From Phoma sp. XZ068 (taxonomy: Eukaryota; Ascomycota; Dothideomycetes; Pleosporales; Didymellaceae): a DNA stretch of 64,000 nucleotides. The position numbers were made by a program, and so were the translations under genes. The DNA is taken from NCBI GenBank assembly GCA_004835665.1, contig RBKR01000025.1, positions 248,001 through 312,000 of the forward strand. Direction: 5' to 3'. The notes under the pieces are model-generated. The model saw nothing but the letters and a program-made list of their open reading frames with translations, ran no database searches and was not told the origin of the DNA. This document shows, in pieces, positions 11,848 through 23,695 of this stretch (its first letter is position 1; each line of letters begins with the position of its first letter).

Positions 11848-13041
11848 GTTGATTAGGTATTAGATTAACGAATGACTTTAGTAGGATAAAAAAGAGTGTG
11901 GTCGACGCTCAGAAACTGAGTGCGAAAGAGTGATCGGTCCAAGGAATGACTGTGGATGTAGAACAGGAACACGGAAGAGATATAGCCTCATATATGTTCT
12001 CAAAATGCAAGCTTGGACACGAGTGAGTAGTGCTACCCCTGATATCTGACAGTGCTCACCCGTTTGTTGGAACTGCTACCTCTGGGCCAGAGCATGTCCC
12101 GCCGGTAAGCTAAGCGTCCGCATTTGGCGAGAAAGTTTAATAAGGGGAGCCGTATTTAGCGACTGCTCATTCTCTTTCGCAGCCGCAGATATGTCATTCA
12201 CGATTGGTGCTGCGGGCATTTTTTAACCTTTTCGCTACGGCCCTCTTTTTCAGCCCTGTGTTTCGACCTTGAAGATGGACAAGACCGTATCGCAAGTGCA
12301 CACACAAGCTGATGATAGCCCCTTTCAGCTGTCAGAGAAGCGCACCAAGACTGCGAAGCGATCTGATCCATTCAGGTACCCGCAATGGCGCATGATATGT
12401 TTGACTTAGCGTGGACCCGTAAGCGGGTTTGTGGCGTTCTGGGGATCTAACAAGTCAACCCGGGCCTCGAACTTCCGAGAAGACCGAGGCAGCCACGCTC
12501 CGACGGTGCCAGACTCGTCAAACCATCCCGCATAGAGATGTCCTGGCTTCAGGGCGGACAGAATCAATAGCCTCCAGGAATACGATGGTCAATCGAATGC
12601 AAGCCACACAGCCCTTTTGTGCAGCCATGCAGTTGCTTGTGCCGTCGCTGCTGCTCATTGGTCGTTGCCGCTATTGTTCTCAGCTCTTACGCACCTGGTC
12701 AAGAAATTTCTCCTCGCAGAGTGAGACATGGCGTCTGTATTATCGTGTTTGTAGACTTGATTGGTTACCTTACTGTCACTCTCCAGGAGTGAACGGCTCT
12801 GCCCCACAGAGCTGAAGTCGAAGCGCACCCAAGAACGGCAGATCTGTGAATGGATGTGCGAAAACATGGAGAAAGAGCGCTAGGTGCCGTGTGCTCTATG
12901 GTGGGGTGTATACAAAAGGGGAGCTGTCACCCCTGTGACCCTGGTGCAGCCCTGCGTCAGGCGTGCTGTAGCGCGTGCATGGGCTTGGCATAAAAAGCTT
13001 AGCGGCGCATTGTGGCTGGAATAACTTCAGCTTGCACATCA
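11848..13041. other. promoter of the repeat protein plus unassigned spacer
   Basis: The left 200 bp should hold the promoter of the gene ending at 9934. Further right I see only short frames. One 44-codon ATG frame at 12274-12408 (plus, starting MDKTVSQVHTQADD) has plausible composition but no supporting feature. Confidence 0.4.
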
Positions 13042-13539
13042 TCATGACTCAACCCGCTGACTGCGTGGTGTCGCTTCATTTATGAGCTGTTCCATCGAGT
13101 TCTGGAAATCATTCTCAAGGAACAAGCGATTGAAGTCTCCTAGAGAACTTCCTAGGTTCCAAAGATGAGTGGAGGATGCAAACGAGAACTCGAATTTTGA
13201 AGCTCTAAGGCCCAATGCCGAGAATGTCTGTATCTCCGAAGAAACTACGAAGTGCTGTGAGCAGTGCATCCTTGCTGCTATAAGGAAATGAGTATGAGTG
13301 TGATTCGTGCCACAGAGCATGATCTTCATGCAATATAATTGCCGTCCTTGCCACGCGCTACTTGCCGCTCGGGGCTTTCCAATAACGCCTCTCCCTTCCA
13401 TGGACTCCAGGAGCAAAACCTCCACTTGAGAACCAAATGACATCCACGGCCCAAAGCTGCCGGCCTCCAGTAACCAACTTTTGAACAGCTGCCTCGGCAC
13501 TTTCTCCAGCGCCTTCAGCTCACTCTCATCTATGGTCAC
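13042..13539 (-). CDS. hypothetical protein, 5' end unresolved
   Basis: I do not recognise this frame. About 165 codons are open and read like protein (a stretch beginning ESELKALEKVPRQLF, ending NSMEQLINEATPRSQRVES). There is no ATG at the 5' end. The frame continues upstream to an AG at about 13560 that could be a 3' splice site. A further compatible open stretch (about 13660-13755, minus) ends at a GTAAGC donor, so a spliced gene running to about 13760 is possible. An intron might also interrupt the His/Cys-rich middle part. No domain or signal peptide is visible. It could equally be a decayed gene. Confidence 0.33.
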   Translation of the reverse strand: MTIDESELKALEKVPRQLFKSWLLEAGSFGPWMSFGSQVEVLLLESMEGRGVIGKPRAASSAWQGRQLYCMKIMLCGTNHTHTHFLIAARMHCSQHFVVSSEIQTFSALGLRASKFEFSFASSTHLWNLGSSLGDFNRLFLENDFQNSMEQLINEATPRSQRVES

Positions 13540-15960
13540 TGCATCGTCATTTCGGTATATCTGACCTCACCTCTTGCCATGCTTGACCCAAGATTTGAAT
13601 TAGACGTGTTGAGATTACTCAGCTTCAATCATTATGTGAGATTATATCCTGGGCTGTACAGTCGCTTACTGAGACTTCAGAGGCGCCCTTGCAACGCTCT
13701 GGCGCCGTCGGGACTTTTTGACCGAGCGAGGCAGCACGGAGCAATGACCTAAGCGCCTCCAGTCACGAAGAAGGTTCAGTAAGCATTCATCTTTCCGAAA
13801 TAGTTAGCACGAAATACGGTCGACGATGGCAGATGCGAATACGGGGACAACGGGTCGTATCTTTGATGACGCCCTCGAGCATCCTGTCCGCGCAATACAC
13901 TCCTCCGTATCAGGTGCTCAAACCAAGAAAGATACCCGTTCCCTTGCCAATGAATTATGCAAATGTCTCTTCACTATAGTACTAGGAAACTCTTCTTGGG
14001 AAATGACCGCACCCGGAGTAGAATGGTCGGCTTTGAACTGAAGAATGGAATAGTAATGAGCTTACCAAAGCTACAGGTTCGTTGTCAGCTTAATCTTTCT
14101 TAACAAACGACGAGACCGCCAAATTGACTTTGACACATGGCTGCCAGGCAAGAATCAAACCCACAGTCACTTATCACGCTGCTACTAAGCTTCAGCTGCT
14201 CTCGCCATACTGCTCGTTTTCTACAAGTGCTGGACCTGTCCAAGGTCACACCTGTCATATTTCTCAACTTCAACCACAGAAGGTCTTCCTATGCTTCCTA
14301 TCATATTACTGACGCCGACAGCTACCTCAGAATCTCTTCATTGTCATGCCGGCTCGTTGGGCAATACTCTCCCACTGCGCCTTCCGTAATGAGCAAACTC
14401 GATCAAAACAAAATTGCCAGAAAACGGGTGTGATCAAAACGCAGGCGCGTGATAGTAGGAAGCAAGCAGATGTTACAGTGTCATCAGATTCTCGACGAAG
14501 AGAAGGGATGTATGGGCGAGTGCTCCGAATATCGCAGATACAGTGGCCGCAAGGGAAAAGATGCCCACCAAACAGGCTCGTGGCGCAAAGAGTTTCTCCA
14601 CTTTGACTCTCCTTGACCGACTGTGTTTACCTGTATGGTCTCCGATGTTAGACAAGAACAGAAGTCAAGCTCCGCAGGATACTCTTGAGCAGGCGCAAGA
14701 AGCCCTGATTTTAGCATGTGTGACAGACGTATGTCAACATACCTTTACCGCATGCGATGCTGTGCGCAAGTACTTGTGGAATCACTCATCGATAAGCTGC
14801 GGTACCAAGAACTTTACCGTCTATCTCATTGGTATCCATGGTAGCAACGTAGATTTCGGTCCATGGGTAGCCACGGGGCAGAGCACAAGCTGGTTGGGCG
14901 CTGCCAAGGAACGAGATTGTGAGATGAGATATAGCTTTCGTTATAGTGCACGTATGGCATTCGTCAAAGGGGTGTTTGGAATCTCGTACGAAAATAGCAC
15001 GGCACTGAAAGTCATGTCAGCATGGAGAGTATTTAAGGTCGTTGTGTTGGTGGCAAGAGGTAACTACTTCCAGTACCTCGTTGGCACATTGCCCAAAAGA
15101 ATCTCGCTCTCAGGCTAAGACTCTGCTGTGCCAGTCAAGACAACTATTGGTGCCGGCGGCGCCGCTGGCGCCAGGAGCAGAGGAGTAGGCTCAACGGCTG
15201 TGATGCTGTTATTATTCTAGTTGACCTTGAAAGTAACGCGTCTCAGTAAAAAAGATGTGAACAGCCGCACGGCGAAAAAAACTAGGAACAACAATGTAAA
15301 TTGTTTCCTCACAACCTCAATCTAAAAGAGGTACCCGCGAAAGATGCGCGATGGCTGCGTGGGCTCACGTGTTTATTGCGTAAAGCTCATGTACATCTCG
15401 CGAGTATCATCAGTGGAGTTGCGACGCGTCGAGGACACGTGATGGCACAAACGAGGTCAGATGCTAGCTACTTTCTTCAAACAAATATCATCGTCTCTCC
15501 ATGTTCTTTCACAGGCCTTTGGTTTGTCCGTAATAAGTCTCTCATCTAACGACCTACTGTGCAGATGATCCTGAATGTGTGAACTCTTCCTCAGCATATT
15601 GCCGCGAGCTTCATTAGGCGATCGGTTCATGACTGCCAACCGTGGGTGCAGCGATAACTGGTTCTTTGCAGGAGTAATCTCGTCTCCTCCGCCATAGACA
15701 GACGTCTCGTCACCGTCTACCCGGCTCATGGACGACAAAGGGTACCGGGAACCTACCGCAGAGCAATGGGACCCCCCCTCGCTTCGGGCCTTCCTACCCC
15801 CGATCATCTCCGCTGCTCCGCAGGTGATGTCTATCAGCGCTTCGCAATCAATATCACCGCCCTCCATCAGCAAGGAAGCGTTGCCTTTTTTAATTGACTA
15901 CTTTCCCGTTCCTGAAAGCTAATTGCCGCCTCAACGGCAGGCTGCTGGATGCCAATGTTC
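13540..15960. other. gene-poor spacer
   Basis: Many short frames are open on both strands, and none resembles a known family. On the minus strand between about 14900 and 14480 there are protein-like fragments (for example PRGYPWTEIYVATMDTNE, and a hydrophobic LVGIFSLAATVSAIFGA) broken by stops. They may be remains of a membrane-protein gene, but I cannot join them into a credible model. No RNA gene or mobile element was recognised. Confidence 0.4.
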
Positions 15961-15981
15961 CGATTGCAGGAACAATGTTCG

Positions 15982-16008
15982 CCGGGGCAAGTATCCTGGG
16001 GCCCCGCA
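15982..16008. promoter_or_regulatory. cluster of three CreA-like sites
   Basis: CCGGGG (15982-15987), CTGGGG (15996-16001) and, on the minus strand, GCGGGG (complement of CCCCGC at 16003-16008) all fit the fungal carbon-catabolite repressor consensus SYGGRG. They lie 150-180 nt upstream of the rhamnogalacturonan lyase ATG. A TATA-like AGATAAATATTT follows at about 16097. Repression on glucose is inferred from motif and gene type. Confidence 0.4.
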
Positions 16009-16160
16009 CTCCCATGATGCAAGTTCGGGGTATCCATGACCGAAACCCTGCAAAGTGCTGTCCACGCATAGTGTACATGTCTGCGCGTCAACGAAAAGAT
16101 AAATATTTCGCTGCTCGCCGCTGAGTGCCAAGCACATTCCAGCCTTCGACTCCAGTCACA

Positions 16161-17976
16161 ATGGGCGGTTTCAAGCTTCTCAGCTTTACTGTTCTTGCTA
16201 GCACAATTCTTGCTGCACCGCTTGAGGGGCGTGCAAAGCAGCCTAAGAGTTTCTTTAAGGAAGTTGGCAACTCGACGTGGGTGATTGGAAACGATGTTTG
16301 GAATGCTACGCAGAACCTGCAGTATGCCAACAAGCTCTGGTATAAGGGCAAGGACAGAGTTGCGAAGGCTGTAGGCCACTACGTAAGCTACAGTAAGTCA
16401 AATTCTTTGTACAAGGGCTCAAGCATTTACAATGCTAATGATCGACATAGATGGCGCTGCCTCAGATCTCAAGTGGCTGTCCGCGTCGGTCGTTGACAAA
16501 GGGAGCGACTGGATTAACATCAAGTTCAGCGCTGTCGAGGGTGACATGCACTGGGTTATCTACGATGGTCTCCACGGATCATACCAATACTTCGTTAACC
16601 ATGCTCTCCCGACTCTGGGCGAATTTAGAACGCTCTGGCGTCTCGACAACGTATCTTTCCCGAATGCGCGAACAAACGTCAGAGATGGCACCCTGCCAGC
16701 TCTTGCTGAGTACGCTATCTCCACGAACGTACAAGATGAGACATGGCAGAAGCCAGACGGTACCTTCCTGACAAAGTACGACTGGAGTAGTAATGTCCGC
16801 GACAACGATTTCCACGGCGTTTACGGCGACGAGGTGGGGAGCTGGTACCTGAACCCTGGAAAGGACTACTTCAATGGTGATCACTTAAAGCAGGAGCTTT
16901 TTGTAAGCATCCCCTTACTTCCTTGCGTTCATATCAGTTAACACCGCCAGGTTCACCGTGAATCCAAGACTGGTGATGCCGTTCAGCTCAACATGATCCA
17001 TGGCACACACTACCAAGCCGTGTCGCGCGACGCCTTCGTCGATGGCAAGGTCTGGGGCCCCTGGCTCTGGTATCTGAACGATGGCTCTAAGGAAGATGCC
17101 GCATCGCGTGCTGCGCAAGAAGAAACGGCTTGGCCCTACAAGTGGTACAACGATAAGGCCTACCAGTCCCGTGGCAAAGTCCAAGGCCGTCTGCTCCTCT
17201 CCGACGGCCGTCCAGCAGCCGGCGCGGCTGTCTTCCTCGGCGACAATAACAACTCAACCATCTCGACCCTCGACCAGGGTAAAGACTTCTACTACACTTC
17301 TTATGCTGATGAGAATGGCAAGTTTTCTTTCAAGCATGTCCGCACAGGTTCCTATGCACTTCAAGCTTGGGGTAATGGCGGCGCAATCAGCGACGTCATC
17401 ACCAACTTCACGCAGAACAACGTTGAGATTCGAAAGGGCGATACTACAAACCTCAAGGACTTGACATGGAAGGTGACGGACAGGAGCAAGCGTGTTTTCC
17501 AAATCGGTGCTTTCGACCGCAAAACAGATGGCTTTGCTCTCGCGGACCAGGACAAGCCATTTGAACACGGTCGCATCTCCAAGGCACCAGGGAACTTGAC
17601 ATACACGATTGGAAGCAGTACGGATAAGGACTGGTACTTTGGCCAGTCTGCTCTGGGAACATGGAGTGTCAACTTCCCTGCCCCAAAGACTGCAGCTGCG
17701 TCCAAGCTAACTGTATCCCTTGCTGGCTTTTCACAAGGAAGCAGCTGTGACATCTTGCTCAACGACGTCAAGATTGGCAACATCACCAGCGCCAGTCTTC
17801 TGAACAGTCAAGATACATACCGTGGAGCGACCAGGAATGGGGAGTGGAGACTACTCGAATTCCCAATCAGCGCTGAGACATTTAAAGATGGGACAAATAA
17901 ACTTGATATCAAGGTAACTAGGACTTCGCAGTGGAGGGGGTGGCTGTGGGATAGTCTTGTCCTGGATCAGATATAG
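16161..17976 (+). CDS. rhamnogalacturonan lyase, polysaccharide lyase family 4
   Basis: This secreted enzyme cleaves the rhamnose-galacturonate backbone of pectic rhamnogalacturonan I by beta-elimination. The exons are 16161-16392, 16451-16902 and 16951-17976, with introns of 58 and 48 nt; the product is 569 residues. I use the ATG at 16161, which gives a clean signal peptide (MGGFKLLSFTVLASTILAAP), rather than an in-frame ATG 12 codons upstream. The layout fits PL4: an N-terminal catalytic beta-sandwich to about residue 310, a small fibronectin-III-like domain (KVQGRLLLSDGRPAAGAAVF) and a C-terminal carbohydrate-binding-like sandwich ending WRGWLWDSLVLDQI. K186 (LTKYDW) and H245/H248 (MIHGTHYQ) are spaced like the catalytic Lys/His of characterised fungal PL4 enzymes. 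That residue mapping is my inference. Carbon regulation is suggested by the upstream motifs. Confidence 0.9.
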
Positions 17977-18212
17977 ACGGTGTCTGTAGTCTGGCCGTGG
18001 AGTCTCTTTGTATATCAAACTTCACAAAATAGAACAATTACAGCAGTCTGAAATCCAATCGAAATGCAGATTGTGAACAAATCATATCAATAACATAAAG
18101 TTCACCACCGAACTAATGCCTCAAGTACATCATCGACTGAAAGGAACGACAGGGGTATCATCTCTTCCTCAACGCTTCCTACAGTCTCCCACGCACCCAC
18201 GCACTTCCACAC

Positions 18213-20513
18213 CTACTTCACTTCCATAGCCTTCTCATCGGCCGCCGCCTCCTTGGGTGTATGAGTTCCCGACTCAGCAGTCTTCTCGCCCTCAACAACC
18301 TCAATATGCTGTCCATGTCTCTTTGGTCCCTTGCCAGTAACATCCCTCCACATGCCGCCAAAGTTTCTCGCCAGACTCATGCGTCCCTCCCACAACGGGT
18401 ACACACCGACCGCCAATGTGGAGCACATCAGCCAAATAATCCCCACGACAACCCATCCCGCAAAGAAACTGGGGCTGAAGATGTATCCTGTGCCGTACAA
18501 AGGCATTGGCCAGAGCACGAGAAGGATGAGCGTCATGGCTGCTGTGGTCGATTTCGCGATCTTGGAGGCGCGGAACAACTTTGCTTGTTCCGCTGCCTCG
18601 GCCTCGGGGCTTAGAGCGGTGTGTCGGCCAACGAGGGCTTCAGGATCAAGGTGCGCGGCTGCGGCGACGTCGGAGTCGTCTACAAGACGGATGTTTTTCA
18701 TGCTAACCCAGTCGTAGTTCGCTACGCCAAAGATCAGAGTCAGGAGGGGAACGAAGATGGCAGGCGAGAGGAGCGCAACAACGTTTCCAGCCAGCATCGG
18801 GTTGTTTGCGCCAGAAGTCGCGACGTTGATGACGCCGTCATTGAGTTTGGCGGTCGTGACGAGCCACGCGATGATACTGCAGCACAGGCCGAGCACGGGA
18901 GAGAGGGTTGCAGCCCAAAAGTTCTGGCCTTTCCACATCAGAGTTAGGGTAGCCGGGAGCACAGCGGAGGAGATAATGACACCCATCAAGAGATAGAGGT
19001 AGCCCATGCTGATGCCGGCGTAGTGCAGACCAGTGGAGAACGCGGCCATGACGAGTCCAAAGCCAGCAACACAAGTGTGCGATGTGTAGACAAGGCGTTT
19101 GCCGCTGGCTTGTGGGTTGATGTAGGTGTTGTAGATGTCGTATGTCAGAATAGAAGATACGGCAATAAGCTGTGCCGAAAAGGCACTGGTGACAGCCATA
19201 AACACAATAAGAAGGGTGGCCACAGCGCCTCCGGATCCAAGGATAGCGGTGGCTGCATAGGGAAGGACGAGACCGGCGCTGATATCTGCATCCGCCATTG
19301 GGTTTGGGTAAGTTGGGAAGTATTCGGTTCCTTGGAGAGCAAGAGCAGCAAGACCCATTGTTGTGGCGCACAACCAAGGGATGGCAAACCATGAAAGTCC
19401 TAAATGCTGATTAGCTTGTTGATTCATACGTAATAAATGGACGCTTACCTCCGATGATGTAGCCGGGCAGTGCGTGGACAGGGCTGGCAGCGATGGCCTT
19501 GTTATAGTATCCATTGTCCATAAACACGGTTCCGAAGTTACCAATGATGTTGATAACAAAAAAGATGGCACCCTCTTTACTCCTCATTGTCAGATAACTT
19601 CCCCCCGCGTTGCCTTCTACCGGAGTGTGCGCAGCGAGATCCTGCAGTGCATCGTACACAGCCCTTGGGGAGCCCAGCCTGTCTCCCGTGGCATAGGTGG
19701 TGAATGCAAAGGTTAGGATAATAACTAACAGGATGACTGTGTGAACATAGTCGGTAAGGAAGGTGGCTTTGATACCTCCAAACATGGTGTAGATGACAAC
19801 ACCGAGCGGGAGCAAGAAGCAAGCAGCGGCAGTAGGGACACCAGTAAGGGAAGATACGACAGCCGAGCCACCAGTGAGCAGCATGGCTGTGACGAGGATA
19901 TTGGTGAACAAGCCAAAGGTGATGTACACGAAATGTGTAGCTGTTCCATAGCGGGCGCGAACTGCCTCAAGGAAGGTCTGGTCTGTGGTCAGTACACAGA
20001 AAGCTCAACAAGATCATTGACTTACGTGGGCGTTGGGGGCTCTCCGTTTCAACTCAATGGCGACAGTTGCAAACAGCAGAATTTGTACGGTCGCACCAGC
20101 GGCATACCACAAAGGGCCGGAGACACCTAGTTGATGTCAATATCATTGATCATATCATGTGAATATTGCCAGAGTAAAACCTACCATACCGGAAGGCAAC
20201 ACTACTTGACTGCAATAAAGTCGCAGCCCAAGTCCAAGACGAAACAACAGCGCTAGCGACAAGACCAGATTTGACCGTGCGACCGGCTGTTGAGAACATC
20301 TCGGAAGTTTGCAATTCATTGTTGTATCGTCTGAGGACCCATGTGGTGAAGACCTGCAACATCCATCAGCCCTACGTTCTCCATGATTGAACAGGATTGA
20401 TTTCATACCATGCCAAGCGCAAACAAGAAGCCAATACCAAGTACGATACCATAGCCCCAAGCCTGGCCCAAAGGCGAGGCTGATGGACCTGTAGGTGCAG
20501 GACCGCCTGCCAT
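18213..20513 (-). CDS. DUR3: urea/H+ symporter of the sodium:solute symporter family (DUR3-like)
   Basis: This plasma-membrane transporter imports urea, and in some fungi polyamines. Five exons (20409-20513, 20185-20353, 20026-20126, 19449-19977, 18213-19399) with introns of 48-58 nt give 696 residues, close to yeast Dur3 (735). The first three small exons supply the N-terminal helices and the ALGMVFTTWVLRRYNNE region. The body contains hallmark DUR3 stretches such as PNPMADADISAGLVLPYAAT and FMAVTSAFSAQLIAVSSI, with about 14-15 hydrophobic segments. The cytosolic C-terminal tail is acidic. The gene lies tail-to-tail with the lyase (236 bp). GATA-type motifs upstream suggest nitrogen control. 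No urease or urea amidolyase gene is in the window. Confidence 0.93.
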
Positions 20514-21014
20514 GTTGCTAGATGCAGTTGTATGTCGCGTGAAGCCGTTGGTTCTAAAGTCGCCCCAGATCGACGGCCCTCGTGGTATCTATACATGCGA
20601 CGATCCACGCCATCTTCAGCTCACAACGCTGAATTGTTAAGATTGCTATCGCAACATCTTTCATGTGCGATGTACAGCATTATTTAGATGCTATTGATTG
20701 GTTGCAGATAGCCTGACATTGAAGTCAAGATATGCACATCAATGAACCAGACCAGAAAAGAAACGATGCACAGGATTGAGACGAGAATCAAAGGGTTGTG
20801 GTTGGCCTGCTTGCCGGTTTCTTCGCGTGCGCTGATAAGCTCAGACGGGACCTGGCGGCGGCGGCGGGGTGTGTGGGTGATGCGGAGCATTCTGAGCGTT
20901 CGGACCCACAGAACGACGGTAATGATTTGCTCTCCACAAATGATGGCTCATTCAGCTCTGAGCGTGGAGTCAATACGCCATTGTAAGGCTGGTGGTTTTG
21001 GTGAGGTAAACACT

Positions 21015-21037
21015 AGATAGCTGATAAGAGTCTATCA
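21015..21037. promoter_or_regulatory. GATA-factor motif cluster upstream of DUR3
   Basis: AGATAG (21015-21020), TGATAA (21022-21027) and, on the minus strand, TGATAG (from CTATCA, 21032-21037) fit HGATAR, the site of AreA/Nit2-type nitrogen regulators. Further single copies lie at about 20708 and 20831. The cluster is about 500 bp upstream of the DUR3 ATG, in the gap before the 3' end of the AtuA-like gene. Nitrogen derepression of DUR3 is known in fungi; the assignment here is by motif only. Confidence 0.4.
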
Positions 21038-21310
21038 AGTTGACCAATGAGCGTCTAGCCCAGGAAGGGTCCGAGGACCGGGGACAGGGGTTGCGGCCTT
21101 GTGCATTGCATCTGCAGAGCATATCCGCGGTTCACTGAGTATGCCGTGTTCGCATCGAGTAAGTGTTTAAAGATGGCTGGTGGGATAGAGTTGTGTTGTA
21201 ACTGGTTGTCATCTTGGCTGATAATCGTTGATACAGATGATGGTATCGAGCAAAAACGAGATTTCAGGAAGACTAGGACCTCTGCCGATGGCCATTACAA
21301 GGTCCGCATA

Positions 21311-23236
21311 TCAGATTTGTCCCCTCGCCAAGAACCTCATTGGAACATCCACGACTCTCGCCCTCAAGAACTCTGCACAATTCTTCCCCAAGAAGTCAAC
21401 ACTGGTCGTACAGCTGACGCCACGATCCAGATGGTCTTTAAGCAGGAAGTGGACCGCTTTCAGACCTGGGAATTCGTATCTCTCAATCCTATTGCCATTA
21501 TACTCCTCAGCAAGTAGTTGTTTCATGCACTCTGTCGACAGCAAACTCTGCAGCCACGCGTACTCATCCTGATGCCGCACCCAGAAACCGACATTACAGT
21601 CGGAGCCCTTGTCCCCTGACCGTGCATGCACGATCGTGCCGAGAGGAGCTCGAACGTGGGCACCGAAGCTGCTCATATCCTTCGGTATGGCAGTAAGATC
21701 CTGAGTAGGCTGGTGCTTTGACCATACCTTCGTGTGTGTGGGTGGTTGAATATCAATAGCCTCCCCAGACGCAAGATGAACTTTGTGCTCGATAGCGGAC
21801 TGTGGCAGAAGTGTGACATAGTACTCAAATACTTCTTTCGGGAATGCTTGCCGAAGATCAAGATGTGGCGTTGCCCCAGGGTATGCACACATGATGGGAT
21901 CGATACAAGGTCGCACAAATTTACCTGGGGCGAGATCTTCGGCTCTGCGTGCTTGGGCGATGATACGGAAATCGACTGTAGCTGCGTTCTGGGTTGAAGG
22001 ATTGTCAGCGCAGCTGCCGATCGTCTGAAATGACAGGTGTGTAAAGTTATGTATGTGAGCGCCCATCTGCACACGAATGAGATGCTCCATCATGCGCGCC
22101 TTTGCGGGTATGTCCAGGCCTGTCAGGAACCAGTGCATTTCAGCTTGGTAAATGGGTTTTGCTGTGATGCCCACTTTTGTTGTTGGCGGTGGAAGGGCTC
22201 CGTTGACACCCTTCAGGGCGATACGGTGCTCTGAGACGTATTCAAACGAGATGTTGTCCAGCACAGCAGTCACGTCTGAGTTATAATACCACGGGCCCTG
22301 GATCTCGTACAGAAATTGTGACGTGAGCGTATTGACCGAAACTTCTCCTGCCGAGCCCTTGTTCTTGGTGATGATGACTTCGCCCCGTTCAGAGATCTCG
22401 ACCACTGGATAGCCAATATTGTCCCAGCCGAGACCTTCAAGGTCCTTGAACCCAGTGTAGTTACCACCTGTGCTGTATGATGAGCACTCCGACAGGTGGC
22501 CAGCCACGAATGCATTCGCAAGCTTGTCAAGGTCTGACCGCTGCCAGCCGTGCCACCAGTATGCAGCACCAATAAGTGGACTTGCGTCTGACACTCTTCC
22601 ACAAAGGACAAAATCTGCGCCTGCAGCAAAAGCTTTCGCGATACCAAGTCCACCAAGGTATGCTTGAGCGTATATTGGCTCAAACTGCCAATCGTCTAGC
22701 CGCTGCCCGGTGCAGATGTTTTCGAACGGCGACTCGCCTCGCTTCTGCGCATCGAGAAGTTGTGGGAGCACCTCATCACCGGAGATCCACGCGACCTTCA
22801 GGTCCAGACCTTTTGCAGCAATAAGCTTCGTTACTACCTCGTGGAGCTTCTTCGTATCTGATGCGCCGGCATTGACAGCCACTTTGATGCCGTATCTGGC
22901 AATGTGTGGGAGGGCTGGTTCGAGGGCTTCGAGAAAGGTCGGTTCGTATGCTTCCATCTGGCCTGCACTAGGTCAGAATCACCCAAAGCCAGACAAATTG
23001 CAAGCTCGTACCATTCAGCTTTACGTTGGCGCGTGCCGTCATGTTGGCTTCACTCATCCAATCACCCACGAGGACATCGATGGGATCGTTCTCATAATTG
23101 GAGGCCAGCAATGTCATGGCATTGCGGCGGTCTGTTGTAGATCCAGAGCATCCTGATACCTTTGTCAGTAGTCTGCAGTCATACACAGAGTATGTTGACG
23201 CCGACCTGCAATGCGTATGGGGCGCCGTGATGTCAT
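21311..23236 (-). CDS. AtuA-family protein (DUF1446), acyclic terpene utilisation-like
   Basis: Three exons (23206-23236, 23012-23152, 21311-22962; introns 53 and 49 nt) give 607 residues. The short first exon encodes MTSRRPIRIA and joins to GCSGSTTDRRNAM, the conserved N-terminal start of the family. Intron 1 has a weak GTCGGC donor, but the phase fits. The DUF1446/AtuA domain covers about 8-450. A second conserved C-terminal domain (about 480-600, APLGTIVHARSGDKGSDCN) is the part usually fused in fungal homologues. In Pseudomonas, AtuA belongs to the citronellol/geraniol catabolic cluster; its chemistry is not settled, and the fungal role is unknown. There are no acyl-CoA carboxylase or dehydrogenase genes beside it, so a terpene pathway is not supported by context. 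The next gene upstream on the same strand is an MFS transporter. Confidence 0.85.
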
Positions 23237-23695
23237 GCTTGTGTTCAAGGAGATTGATCTCTTGCTAGTGCCACCACACGCTCGTGAAGCATACAAGCTC
23301 TACGGGTATCGTTGAGATACATTGTGGGACCTCGGAAGGAGCTCTCCATGTTCGTGCGGTGCAGATGCGGGGAGTCGCGCTGGAGCTGTCAGTGCGAAAC
23401 CGAGGTGTGGGGAAGCCGCTAACATGGGTTTGGACTAGTACTTGTGGGAGCAGGAACAAGAAGTCGTCTTTCCGTTATTGGTGATCGTGCGATGGCGGTT
23501 AACGGTATAAATCAGTCCGCGGCTAGAAATCATGTTGCAAATGACCGGCGCAATGAACGGACGCCTGTAGATTGCGTAAACGATGGGAAACGATGGGAAA
23601 CGAGTCATCATATTCGTCAATACATTAGCATTAAAGCTACAACATTATTTTATCGTGTTCATATTTTGAATGAACTATTCGCAATTTACACGCGT

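Noticed and set aside
10591..11856. 421-codon open frame on the plus strand opposite the secreted repeat protein
   Set aside because: It is an antisense shadow. The minus-strand gene has a signal peptide and repeats, while the plus frame is Gly/Leu/Val low-complexity produced by the repeat codons.
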